A stretch of 17,638 nucleotides of DNA, from assembly GCA_947458575.1 (NCBI GenBank), contig CANHBE010000025.1, positions 1-17,638 of the forward strand, in the 5' to 3' direction. Position numbers and translations under genes: made by a program. The notes below the pieces were generated by a model. The model was not told the origin of the DNA. It saw only the letters and a program-made list of their open reading frames with translations, and made no database searches. This DNA comes from Flavobacteriaceae bacterium (GTDB lineage Bacteria > Bacteroidota > Bacteroidia > Flavobacteriales > Flavobacteriaceae). This document shows, one piece after another, positions 7,672 to 15,397 of the stretch; within the stretch, counting starts at the first letter, position 1; each line of letters opens with the position of its first letter.

Positions 7672-7754
7672 CCACTCAAAAAAGCGTTTCATCGATTTTC
7701 TAATAGAGAGCAACTATTTTGTCCCTTGTCAATTTAAAATAGAAAGTTTTAAGA

Positions 7755-8612
7755 ATGAAAGACACAATACAATCTGAAGATTGGAATCTCATCATTAAAG
7801 GTCATACTTCATTGTTTGACGTAAAATTTGATGATATATGGCGATATCGGGATTTATTGTGGATGTTTGTCAAAAGAGATTTTGTCAGTTTTTACAAGCA
7901 AACGGTGCTTGGTCCATTGTGGTTTTTTATTCAACCGTTGTTCACAACCCTGGTCTTCACCTTTATATTCGGGAACTTAGCTAAGATTAGTACCGATGGT
8001 CTGCCGCAACAATTATTTTACTTGTCCGGAATCACAGCGTGGAATTATTTCTCAGATTGTTTAACAAAAACAAGTACGGTTTTTAGAGACAATTCATCCA
8101 TTTTTAGTAAAGTCTATTTCCCTCGATTGATCATGCCGCTGAGTATTGTTGTCAGCAATTTGGTTCGTTTTATAGTGCAGTTGATACTGCTGGTTATCAT
8201 GATGATTTATTTTGGATTGCAAGGTGCAGATTTTCAAGTAACCTACGGTATTTTGTTTTTTCCATTACTGGTATTATTAATGGCGCTTTTGGGCTTGGGT
8301 ATGGGATTGATTATTACTGCGATGACCACAAAATATAGGGACTTAGCATTCCTGGTTTCATTTGGTGTGCAATTGCTGATGTATGCTACAACCGTAATTT
8401 ATCCGCTAAGCGCCGCACCCGAAAACTATAAGAAAATCATTGAACTTAATCCAATGACAGGTATCATCGAAGCATTTCGATTTGGATTCTTAGGACGTGG
8501 CGAATTCTCCGTATGGAGTATCAGCTACTCTGTTGTGATTACCCTTGTTGTTTTATTTTTGGGTGTGATTATTTTCAACAAAACAGAAAAAAATTTCGTA
8601 GACACCATCTAA
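7755..8612 (+). CDS. wzm: ABC-2 type polysaccharide export permease Wzm
   Basis: 285 aa, usual length for Wzm/TagG permeases, which flip a lipid-linked glycan across the inner membrane. The cytoplasmic N-terminus leads to the family hallmark DLLWMFVKRDFVSFYKQT (33-50) and LGPLWFFIQP (52-61). About six hydrophobic segments follow (near 58-76, 85-101, 127-152, 165-190, 198-218 and 255-275). KVYFPRLIMP (119-128) is the usual loop before the third segment, and LNPMTGIIEAFR (231-242) the conserved region before the last. The stop codon shares one base with the wzt start (TAATG), implying translational coupling. It stands first in an operon with its own -7 box. It points to ABC-dependent rather than Wzx/Wzy export, and no wzx or wzy is in the window. 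Confidence 0.93.
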   Translation: MKDTIQSEDWNLIIKGHTSLFDVKFDDIWRYRDLLWMFVKRDFVSFYKQTVLGPLWFFIQPLFTTLVFTFIFGNLAKISTDGLPQQLFYLSGITAWNYFSDCLTKTSTVFRDNSSIFSKVYFPRLIMPLSIVVSNLVRFIVQLILLVIMMIYFGLQGADFQVTYGILFFPLLVLLMALLGLGMGLIITAMTTKYRDLAFLVSFGVQLLMYATTVIYPLSAAPENYKKIIELNPMTGIIEAFRFGFLGRGEFSVWSISYSVVITLVVLFLGVIIFNKTEKNFVDTI

Positions 8613-9877
8613 TGTCAGATATAGTTATTAAAGCTGAAAACGTGTCGAAAGCCTATCAAATCGGACAAATAGGTACGGGTACCATTTCGAGAGATTTAGA
8701 GCGCTTTTGGACAACTAAGATAAGAGGCAAGGAAGATCCGTTTCTTAAGATAGGCCAAACTAACGATAGAAGTATTTCAGGTACTTCCGACATAGTTTGG
8801 TCGCTGAAGGACATCAACTTTGAAATAAATGGTGGTGATGCCGTTGGAATTATTGGAAGAAATGGCGCCGGGAAAAGTACATTACTCAAATTACTATCCC
8901 GTGTCACAGGTCCAACTACAGGTGAAATAAAAGTGAAAGGACGAATTGCCAGTCTGCTTGAAGTTGGCACCGGTTTTCATCCTGAATTAACCGGAAGAGA
9001 GAATATCTATCTGAATGGCGCAATTCTAGGCATGCGCAAAAAAGAAATTACCAGAAAACTTGAGGAAATTGTAGATTTCTCCGGCGTTGAAAGATATGTT
9101 GATACACCGGTAAAGCGTTACAGTAGCGGTATGTATGTTCGCTTGGCTTTCGCGGTTGCAGCGCATTTAGAAAGCGAAATTCTAATTGTTGACGAAGTGC
9201 TAGCCGTTGGGGATGCTGAGTTTCAAAAGAAATGTCTCGGCAAGATGGGAGATATTAGTAAAGGCGAAGGAAGAACAGTTTTGTTTGTGAGCCACAATAT
9301 GGCCGCCGTACAAACACTATGTAACAAAGGAATTTTGGTAGAAAACGGCATGATTGTTCACCAAGGTGTCATTAACGATACCATTTCAAGGTATTTACAA
9401 GGGAATTCATTTTCAGACGATCTGCTTAGCATTCGAGGTCGAAAGGGTAATGGAAAGGTAAAATTTAAAAGCGTTACAGTTTTTGGCACAAGCGAGAGTC
9501 AAAATCCAGTTTCCGGTGACCCACTCAATATTAATTTTCAATTGCAAAATTTGGAGCACATCAATGCCGAACGAATTAGAGTTGATATTCGAATTGAAGA
9601 CGATTTCGGGCAACGTTATTCGTGGATTAGCTCTTCATTGGTTGATTTTCAAAATGACTTTATCCCACAAGGTATTCAAATTCGTTTTCCCAGAAACCAC
9701 TTCAACCAAGGAATTTATTTTGCAACCATCTATATGACCGTAGATGGAGAAGTCGCTGATTTTATTGAAAGTGCTTTTCAGATCATTGTCGAATCAGGAG
9801 ATTTCTTTCACAACGGAAAAATTGTTCCGGAACGACAAAGCAAAATATTAATGGATTTTGATTTTGTTTACAGTTAA
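8612..9877 (+). CDS. wzt: ABC exporter ATPase Wzt with C-terminal glycan-binding domain
   Basis: 421 aa from the ATG at 8612; the frame is open further upstream but that part lies inside wzm and does not fit the family. The ATPase half carries Walker A GRNGAGKST (82-90), the signature YSSGM (170-174), Walker B with catalytic Glu (ILIVDE, 190-195) and the H-loop His228. The extended N-terminal part (residues 20-60, before VWSLKDINFEI) is usual in Wzt/TagH/RfbB-type ATPases. Residues from about 270 to 421 form a beta-rich extension like Wzt-C of E. coli O8/O9a, which recognises the non-reducing end of the finished chain. A methyltransferase follows after 10 bases, which could supply such an end mark; that link is inference. 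Confidence 0.93.
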   Translation: MSDIVIKAENVSKAYQIGQIGTGTISRDLERFWTTKIRGKEDPFLKIGQTNDRSISGTSDIVWSLKDINFEINGGDAVGIIGRNGAGKSTLLKLLSRVTGPTTGEIKVKGRIASLLEVGTGFHPELTGRENIYLNGAILGMRKKEITRKLEEIVDFSGVERYVDTPVKRYSSGMYVRLAFAVAAHLESEILIVDEVLAVGDAEFQKKCLGKMGDISKGEGRTVLFVSHNMAAVQTLCNKGILVENGMIVHQGVINDTISRYLQGNSFSDDLLSIRGRKGNGKVKFKSVTVFGTSESQNPVSGDPLNINFQLQNLEHINAERIRVDIRIEDDFGQRYSWISSSLVDFQNDFIPQGIQIRFPRNHFNQGIYFATIYMTVDGEVADFIESAFQIIVESGDFFHNGKIVPERQSKILMDFDFVYS

Positions 9878-9887
9878 TAAAGTAAAT

Positions 9888-10733
9888 ATGAAGCAAGTAG
9901 TTGTCAATATCTTATTGCATTCTTACCACAAGATAATCCGGAGAAATTTTCTAAGAGTTTGGATCAAAAAGCTAATTGGAGAATCCAAGATAATCATTGA
10001 CTATAAAGGCATTAGATTGTTCGCAGGAACTAGCTCAGCCATCGAATCTAATTTGATTTTCAATAGCTATAATGAAGCCTTTATTTTGGAATTGATTGGA
10101 AAATATGCTGAAAAAAACTACACTTTTGTAGACATCGGTGCCAATATTGGATTGCATTCATTGACAGCCGCGAAAGCAAACAAGGCCATTGATATCTTTT
10201 CTTTCGAACCTGAATCTACCAATTTCAAACACTTCGTTAATAATATGAGTTTGAATCCATTTTCGAATATCAGACCGTTTCATGTAGGATTGGGAAATTT
10301 TAATGGCGTATCTGAACTCAATATTAATGAAGGTTGGAATAAAGGAAAGCACTCTTTAAAAGTGAACTTTAACGAATCTTCAACGAAAATAAAAATACCT
10401 GTTGCAACGCTTGATTCATTTACTTCACTTATCGAAAAACAGCACGTGCTCATCAAAATCGATGTTGAAGGATTTGAAAAAGAGGTGATTCAAGGTGCAG
10501 AAAAGTTTTTTCAGAAAACTGTTAATTCTGTTCTGATTATTGAGTTGCTAACTGAAGTCAACGGGGAGATTAACTGTAAAGAAATTGTAGCAAATCTGTC
10601 AAACTTCGGATTTTCATCGATTTACAAGATTACCGGTGAAAAAACAATCAAGTTAGTGGCTGATTTCGACGGAAGTGCTGATTATATTTTTGTCAAAGGC
10701 AATGCAACTAAAGACAGTTTACTTTTTCAGTAA
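9888..10733 (+). CDS. FkbM-family SAM-dependent methyltransferase
   Basis: 281 aa from the ATG at 9888; an in-frame TTG at 9858 lies inside wzt and is rejected. FkbM-type enzymes usually O-methylate sugars or other small molecules. SAM-binding motif I is FVDIGANIGLHS (80-91), the acidic end of strand 2 is FEPE (107-110), and KIDVEGFEKEVIQGA (190-204) is the FkbM hallmark. The basic N-terminus (about 10-30; KIIRRNFLRVWIKK) has no signal peptide, so the protein is probably cytoplasmic. It lies 10 bases after wzt and shares one base with the next glycosyltransferase start (TAATG). The acceptor is unknown; chain-end or repeat-unit methylation fits the position. Confidence 0.9.
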   Translation: MKQVVVNILLHSYHKIIRRNFLRVWIKKLIGESKIIIDYKGIRLFAGTSSAIESNLIFNSYNEAFILELIGKYAEKNYTFVDIGANIGLHSLTAAKANKAIDIFSFEPESTNFKHFVNNMSLNPFSNIRPFHVGLGNFNGVSELNINEGWNKGKHSLKVNFNESSTKIKIPVATLDSFTSLIEKQHVLIKIDVEGFEKEVIQGAEKFFQKTVNSVLIIELLTEVNGEINCKEIVANLSNFGFSSIYKITGEKTIKLVADFDGSADYIFVKGNATKDSLLFQ

Positions 10734-11740
10734 TGCGAGTTGGTTTTAATCCTCATAAAGACCAACCACAAGAAGCTCCGGAGTTCAGCCATCAGGTCAT
10801 TATTCCTGTTTTTATTCCGAACCATGAAGGCTATTTTAAGGATAGTTTGAAGATTTTTAAGCTATGTCTTTCGTCGCTTTTTGCCACGACGCATCCACGA
10901 ACATTTATAACGATTGTCAACAATGGAAGCGATGCAGCTGTCGTAGCGTATCTAGATAAATTGTTGCAAGAAAGAAAGATTCATGAGCTCATTCACACAG
11001 ACAATATTGGAAAACTAAACGCAATATTAAAAGGTCTAGCTGGCAACAATATAGAATTGGTTACAATAGCAGATAGTGATGTCTTATTTCTTTCTAATTG
11101 GCAGCAAGAAACAGACAAAGTATTTAGAGCAATTCCTAAAGCAGGTGTAGTTGGTATTGTGCCGCAATATTCCACGCATATGACACGTTGCGAGAATATT
11201 TTGTTGAATAAGTTGTTTGATAAAAACTTAAAATTCCTACCCGTAAAAAATCCAAAAGCATTAGAAAATTTCTACAAAAGTGTGGGTTGGAAGGAATTTG
11301 TTCCCAACTTTCACAAATTGGCTTTGGGGTATGAAGCTACTAACGGTTTGAAAGTATATCTAGGTTCCGGCCATTTCGTAGCCACTTACAAAAAAGACAT
11401 GTTTGATGAAATTGTTACTTATATCGGCTATAAGATGGGCGGATTAAGTGAAGATTTCTTAGATGAAGCACCACTGCGAAAAGATTATTGGCGTTTAACC
11501 ACTTATGATAATTTTGCCTATCACATGGGTAATGTTTTCGAAGACTGGATGGGCGAAATTATATTTGATAACGACACTACTTATTCATTTGGCTCCAATT
11601 TCCAAACCTTCAAAAAGATCAGCAGTGTTTCCTTTTTTTTCAAAACCAAAATCCTGAAAAAGGTTTACAAAAGTAGAAAGGTCCGTATGTTGTTTTTTTG
11701 GTACAAGGGACTGCCAAAAGAGATGATTCGCACGTTTTAG
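10733..11740 (+). CDS. Family-2-like (GT-A) glycosyltransferase
   Basis: 335 aa. The fold begins with a beta strand QVIIPVFIPN (21-30), then a strand-helix pattern FITIVNNGSD (58-67) typical of GT-A enzymes, and the metal-binding DxD as ADSDVLF (113-119; Asp114 and Asp116). The part after about 120 (VVGIVPQYS and onward) likely forms the acceptor side, and the last 40 residues are basic and aromatic, suggesting a membrane-associated end. It has no transmembrane segment of its own. The start overlaps the methyltransferase stop by one base. Similar proteins with an MRxGFNPHK start are common in flavobacterial surface-glycan loci (from memory). Donor and linkage cannot be inferred. Confidence 0.85.
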   Translation: MRVGFNPHKDQPQEAPEFSHQVIIPVFIPNHEGYFKDSLKIFKLCLSSLFATTHPRTFITIVNNGSDAAVVAYLDKLLQERKIHELIHTDNIGKLNAILKGLAGNNIELVTIADSDVLFLSNWQQETDKVFRAIPKAGVVGIVPQYSTHMTRCENILLNKLFDKNLKFLPVKNPKALENFYKSVGWKEFVPNFHKLALGYEATNGLKVYLGSGHFVATYKKDMFDEIVTYIGYKMGGLSEDFLDEAPLRKDYWRLTTYDNFAYHMGNVFEDWMGEIIFDNDTTYSFGSNFQTFKKISSVSFFFKTKILKKVYKSRKVRMLFFWYKGLPKEMIRTF

Positions 11741-11748
11741 TTATTTTT

Positions 11749-12663
11749 ATGTTACCGGAAGCCAAGAAATTTACCATTCTCATTACTACAAAAAATAGGT
11801 TAGACGACTTGTCGTTTACATTGACAAAAATTCAACATCTATTACAAGACAAACGCATTGCTTGCGTCATTTGTGATGACGGATCAACCGATGGCACTTC
11901 AGAGTTTATCAAAGCGAATTATCCATCTATTTATTTGATTCGAAATGACAAAAGCAAAGGATTAATCTACAGCAGAAACAAACTTTTGCATTTGACTAAA
12001 ACTGAATTTGCTATTTCAATCGATGATGATTTGCATTTTATCACAGAGAACCCGCTCGAATTAATAGAGCAGTATTTTGAACAACATCCCAAATGCGGAC
12101 TTGTCGGATTTAGAATTTTTTGGAGTACATCACAACCTTCATCCGTCGAAACGAAACAGCAGCCACACCGTGTGAAAAGTTTTCCCGGAGGCGCGAATGT
12201 CTGGCGAATGAGTGCTTGGCGTCAAATTCCGGATTACCCGCATTGGTTCATCTTTCACGGTGAAGAAGATTTTGCCTCTTACGAATTGTTTAAGAAGAAT
12301 ATAGAGGTTCATTACTTGCCCTCAGTCTTGGTTCACCATCGTGTCGATCTGAAATCCAGAAAAAAGGACCGAGACTATATGATTCGTCTAAAGCGTTCTC
12401 TTCGAGCGGGTTGGTATCTTTTTTTTCTCTTTTATCCTTTAGTGAAAATTCCGAGATTGATGGTTTACACGATTTGGATTCAAATAAAATTGAAGGTTAT
12501 GAAAGGCGATTTCAAAGCGTTGCAAGCTATAGTCTTAGCGCTGTTCGATTTGATTTTTTCATTTCCTAAAATTTTAAAGTACAGTAACAGATTGACCATA
12601 AAAGAATATAATGACTTCCAAAAATTAGAGGAGGTCAAGTTGTATTGGAAGCCTGAAAATTAA
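11749..12663 (+). CDS. Glycosyltransferase family 2
   Basis: 304 aa from the ATG at 11749, 8 bases after the previous stop; an in-frame TTG at 11698 is inside the previous gene. The GT2 core is clear: FTILITTKNR (8-17), nucleotide-binding CDDGSTDGT (42-50), SIDDDLHF (90-97) as the metal-binding DxD, and FHGEEDFASYE (169-179) as the likely catalytic-base region with two further His near 196-197. A gap of variable sequence lies at 125-145. The C-terminus (about 219-245; AGWYLFFLFYP, IPRLMVYTIW) is hydrophobic and probably membrane-associated. It is the last gene of the wzm-led operon before a 251-base spacer. It adds one sugar to the lipid-linked chain; which one is unknown. Confidence 0.9.
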   Translation: MLPEAKKFTILITTKNRLDDLSFTLTKIQHLLQDKRIACVICDDGSTDGTSEFIKANYPSIYLIRNDKSKGLIYSRNKLLHLTKTEFAISIDDDLHFITENPLELIEQYFEQHPKCGLVGFRIFWSTSQPSSVETKQQPHRVKSFPGGANVWRMSAWRQIPDYPHWFIFHGEEDFASYELFKKNIEVHYLPSVLVHHRVDLKSRKKDRDYMIRLKRSLRAGWYLFFLFYPLVKIPRLMVYTIWIQIKLKVMKGDFKALQAIVLALFDLIFSFPKILKYSNRLTIKEYNDFQKLEEVKLYWKPEN

Positions 12664-12797
12664 CCAATTACAACCTTAGATTCAGCACATATTTTGGACA
12701 GAAAAGTGAGTGAAGTATTTCAATTTCGCAAAAGTAAAATGGTTTCGATTGAATCTTCATAAATGCAATTTTTGTCCATCGATTTACTGCCGCAATG

Positions 12798-12828
12798 TTT
12801 GATGTAACAACAAAATATCCTTACATTG
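12798..12828 (+). promoter_or_regulatory. Possible promoter for the nonulosonic acid operon
   Basis: TTTG at 12798-12801 is followed after 20 bases by TACATTG (12822-12828), a near match to the -7 consensus that is one T short. It lies about 87 bases before the start at 12915, inside the longest non-coding stretch of the window (12664-12914). Nothing else recognisable was seen there: no ORF with family character and no clear terminator hairpin. Confidence 0.3.
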
Positions 12829-12914
12829 CCCCCTTGAAATGAGCGATTCAAGCCTAAAAAAACAATTAGTACTGACGTACAAATTTCACCAGAAATACAG
12901 CATATTTATACAAA

Positions 12915-13901
12915 ATGAACGTATTAATTATAGGTAGCGGGTCGATTGGAACAAGACATTTGAAGAACACGCTACAACTGTATCCTGAATGTAAAATCAC
13001 ATTAGTTAGCAGAAGCAGAAAATCAATCGATTTTGATCGGGTTGGAGTCGTTTCAACTGCGCTCGAGGCTTGTCGCCTAAACCAACTTTTTGACGCAGCA
13101 ATTGTAGCCACACCCACGTCTTTGCATGTTGAGAACACTATAGAATTGATTCAGCTTGGTATCAAGAAAATATACGTTGAGAAACCGATTTCTCATAACT
13201 TGGAGTCAATAGACACCCTCATTTCTGTAGCAAAGGAAAACCATGTTCAAGTATTTGTTGGCTTTGATATGCGTTTTGATCCTGGCTTAAACAAAGTAAA
13301 GGAACTACTGAGCAGCAAAACGATCGGAGATTTGGTCAGTGTTCAAGCTGAGGTCGGTCAATATTTACCTGATTGGCGCCCAGACACAAATTACAAAGAA
13401 GGTATGAGCGCCAAAGTTGCTTTGGGCGGTGGCGTCATGCTCGACCTTATTCACGAGTTTGATTACTTGACTTGGCTGTTAGGACCATACAAAAGAATAG
13501 TTGGTTTCCACAAAACCATAGCTGCCTTAGATATAGAAACTGAGGGAATTTCTGTCAATTTGTTTGAAAGTGAGTCAGGGGTTTTAGGTCAACTCTCTCT
13601 TGATTACATTCAGAAAAATTTGAGTAGAAAATCGAAATTTATCGGTGAATTCGGAAATATTGAATGGAACTATGTAACTTCCGAAGTGAAGTGGAAAACG
13701 AGGGAAGAAACGAACTGGAACCATTTTCATTACGCAGATTTTGACAGAAACGATCGTTTTCTGGAAATATTTAAAGCGTTTTATATCGCAACAGAATCCA
13801 ATATCGATAGTCGTTTAACTTCTCTTGAGGATTCATTAATCTCATTAAAGGCGGTGCTTAATGCCAAAGCAAGCGATAAACTAATCCAAAATAATTCATG
13901 A
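12915..13901 (+). CDS. Gfo/Idh/MocA-family oxidoreductase
   Basis: 328 aa NAD(P)-dependent sugar oxidoreductase. The N-terminal Rossmann domain has GSGSIG (7-12) and AATIV-type strand IVATPTSLH (63-71), followed by the family motif VEKPIS (88-93) with Lys90. The C-terminal catalytic domain shows GGGVMLDLIHEFDYL (171-185), where Asp177 and His180 are the usual active-site pair. It starts the nonulosonic acid operon and overlaps the cytidylyltransferase by 4 bases (ATGA). Oxidoreductases of this family accompany the CMP-sugar synthetase in flagellin-modification (ptm) loci of Campylobacter, where PtmF has this fold as far as I recall. The reaction here is not known; oxidation of an amino sugar or its phosphate precursor is possible. 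Confidence 0.88.
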   Translation: MNVLIIGSGSIGTRHLKNTLQLYPECKITLVSRSRKSIDFDRVGVVSTALEACRLNQLFDAAIVATPTSLHVENTIELIQLGIKKIYVEKPISHNLESIDTLISVAKENHVQVFVGFDMRFDPGLNKVKELLSSKTIGDLVSVQAEVGQYLPDWRPDTNYKEGMSAKVALGGGVMLDLIHEFDYLTWLLGPYKRIVGFHKTIAALDIETEGISVNLFESESGVLGQLSLDYIQKNLSRKSKFIGEFGNIEWNYVTSEVKWKTREETNWNHFHYADFDRNDRFLEIFKAFYIATESNIDSRLTSLEDSLISLKAVLNAKASDKLIQNNS

Positions 13902-14599
13902 TACTTTGCTCCATTTGTATACGCGGCGGTTCTAAAGGTGTTCCGAAAAAGAACATTCGGATGGTCAATGGGAATCCGTTACTATTTTACACAATCGATT
14001 GCGCCAAGAAAGCAACTGGATTGGACGATTTGGTAGTTTCTTCTGACAGCGATGAAATGCTCGAAATAGCGCAACAATTGGGTATTGAAAAAGTCATAAA
14101 GCGACCTGATTATTTAGCATCAGATACAGCGTCAAAATGGGATGTATTCATTCATTTGGTGGAGGAATATGAGGCGCAAACCAGGAAAACCGTTGAGTAT
14201 CTAGTCGATTTAGATGTTACCGTTCCGTTAAGAAAACCGGAGCATATTGAAGGTGCTATCCAAATGATGCTTGACAACGATACGGACGTTGTCATTACCG
14301 GCTACGAACCAGAACGAAATCCGTATTTCAATATGATGGAGCTGACCGACGGGAAATATGCTACAATGGTGAAGAAAACAGAAAAGCCCATCGTTCGCAG
14401 ACAAGATGCTCCTATCGTTTACAGTTTAACTCCGGCAGTATATGTGGTCAAGAAATCCGCGCTCTATCAATTCAAACATTGGTCGGAAGCGCGTTGTATG
14501 ATTTATGAAATACCACGGCAAAATGCAGTCGATATTGATACGGAATTTGATTTGAAATTGGTTGAATTCTTAATGCAAAACAACAATACTAATGAATAA
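13898..14599 (+). CDS. neuA: CMP-nonulosonate (acylneuraminate) cytidylyltransferase
   Basis: 233 aa, close to the usual length of single-domain NeuA/PtmB enzymes, which join CTP and a nonulosonic acid to give the CMP-activated sugar in the cytoplasm. The nucleotide-binding start is CIRGGSKGVPKKN (7-19; Arg9, Ser12, Lys18). KRPDYLASD (68-76) is the usual second motif, VRRQD (166-170) lies in the substrate region, and DIDTEFD (212-218) gives Asp212 and Asp214, matching the metal-binding aspartates of the Neisseria enzyme. The common ARGGSKG is IRGGSKG here. It overlaps the oxidoreductase by 4 bases and the SDR by 8. The exact nonulosonic acid (sialic, legionaminic or other) cannot be read from this gene alone. 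Confidence 0.92.
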   Translation: MILCSICIRGGSKGVPKKNIRMVNGNPLLFYTIDCAKKATGLDDLVVSSDSDEMLEIAQQLGIEKVIKRPDYLASDTASKWDVFIHLVEEYEAQTRKTVEYLVDLDVTVPLRKPEHIEGAIQMMLDNDTDVVITGYEPERNPYFNMMELTDGKYATMVKKTEKPIVRRQDAPIVYSLTPAVYVVKKSALYQFKHWSEARCMIYEIPRQNAVDIDTEFDLKLVEFLMQNNNTNE

Positions 14600-15386
14600 C
14601 TTATTTGATTTAAGTGGACGAATAGCACTAATTACAGGTGGAGCCGGCCTATTAGCGTCAGAGCATGCTATCGCTTTAGCGTCATATGGTGCAAAAGTGA
14701 TTATTAGTGATTTGAATGTCGAAGCTTGTCGCGAAAAAGCGAAAGAACTCGAAAAGGAGAATGTCTCTGTTGAGGTAATGCAATTAGATGTTACCGCTAA
14801 AGAAAATTGGATATCAGTAACCGAGGCAATCATTCAAAAATACGGTAAGATTGATATTTTGATTAATAATGCCGGATTCACCAATCAAAGCAAAACAGCT
14901 GCTTTTGATCGCTCTTTTGAAAATTTTCCGCTTGATGATTGGAATGCCATTATGAATGTGAATCTAACCGGAACTTTTCTCGGGTGCCAGGTGGTCGGGG
15001 TCGAAATGCTAAAACAAGGAAAAGGCAGTATCATCAATATTGCTTCTTTATATGGTGTGGTAAGTCCGAATCACAAAATGTATCCCGGAACAGGAATTTC
15101 ACAACCGGTAGCTTATAGCGTAAGCAAACACGGAGTTGTTTCGCTTACAAAATATCTCGCAACCTTATGGGCTGAAAAAGGAATTCGAGTGAATAGTCTA
15201 ACACCCGGCGGTATTTGGAACGGACATGAAGGTTTGTTTTTAGAACGATTTAAAAATCTGAATCCAATAGGAAGAATGAGCGACAAATCAGAACTTCGAG
15301 GCGGAATAGTTTTTTTGGCTAGCGACGCTAGTAGTCACGTGGTTGGACATAATTTAATAATTGATGGCGGGTGGACTGCCTGGTAA
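14592..15386 (+). CDS. Short-chain dehydrogenase/reductase (PtmA-like)
   Basis: 264 aa classical SDR. The cofactor site is TGGAGLLA (15-22), where the last glycine of the usual pattern is Ala22. Asp40 ends the second strand (VIISDLN), suggesting NAD preference. NNAG is at 92-95, and the catalytic Ser152, Tyr175 and Lys179 (ASLYG, AYSVSK) are all present. An insertion before the Tyr (about 158-172; SPNHKMYPGTG) and the end IIDGGWTAW complete the fold. The start at 14592 overlaps the cytidylyltransferase stop by 8 bases and there are 11 bases to neuB, so it is part of the nonulosonic acid operon. Campylobacter PtmA is a comparable neighbour of PtmB. The reaction is unknown. Confidence 0.88.
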   Translation: MNNLFDLSGRIALITGGAGLLASEHAIALASYGAKVIISDLNVEACREKAKELEKENVSVEVMQLDVTAKENWISVTEAIIQKYGKIDILINNAGFTNQSKTAAFDRSFENFPLDDWNAIMNVNLTGTFLGCQVVGVEMLKQGKGSIINIASLYGVVSPNHKMYPGTGISQPVAYSVSKHGVVSLTKYLATLWAEKGIRVNSLTPGGIWNGHEGLFLERFKNLNPIGRMSDKSELRGGIVFLASDASSHVVGHNLIIDGGWTAW

Positions 15387-15397
15387 TAAATAACAAA

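Noticed and set aside
8656..8970. 104-codon minus-strand ORF opposite wzt
   Set aside because: Antisense to the conserved ATPase core including Walker A; no protein-like features of its own.
9483..9737. 84-codon plus-strand ORF inside the Wzt C-terminal domain
   Set aside because: It is an out-of-frame reading of a beta-rich domain that is intact in the wzt frame.
12695..12778. Inverted TGGACA / TGTCCA pair in the 12664-12914 spacer
   Set aside because: Arms match at only about 9 of 11 positions and are some 60 bases apart; chance is likely.
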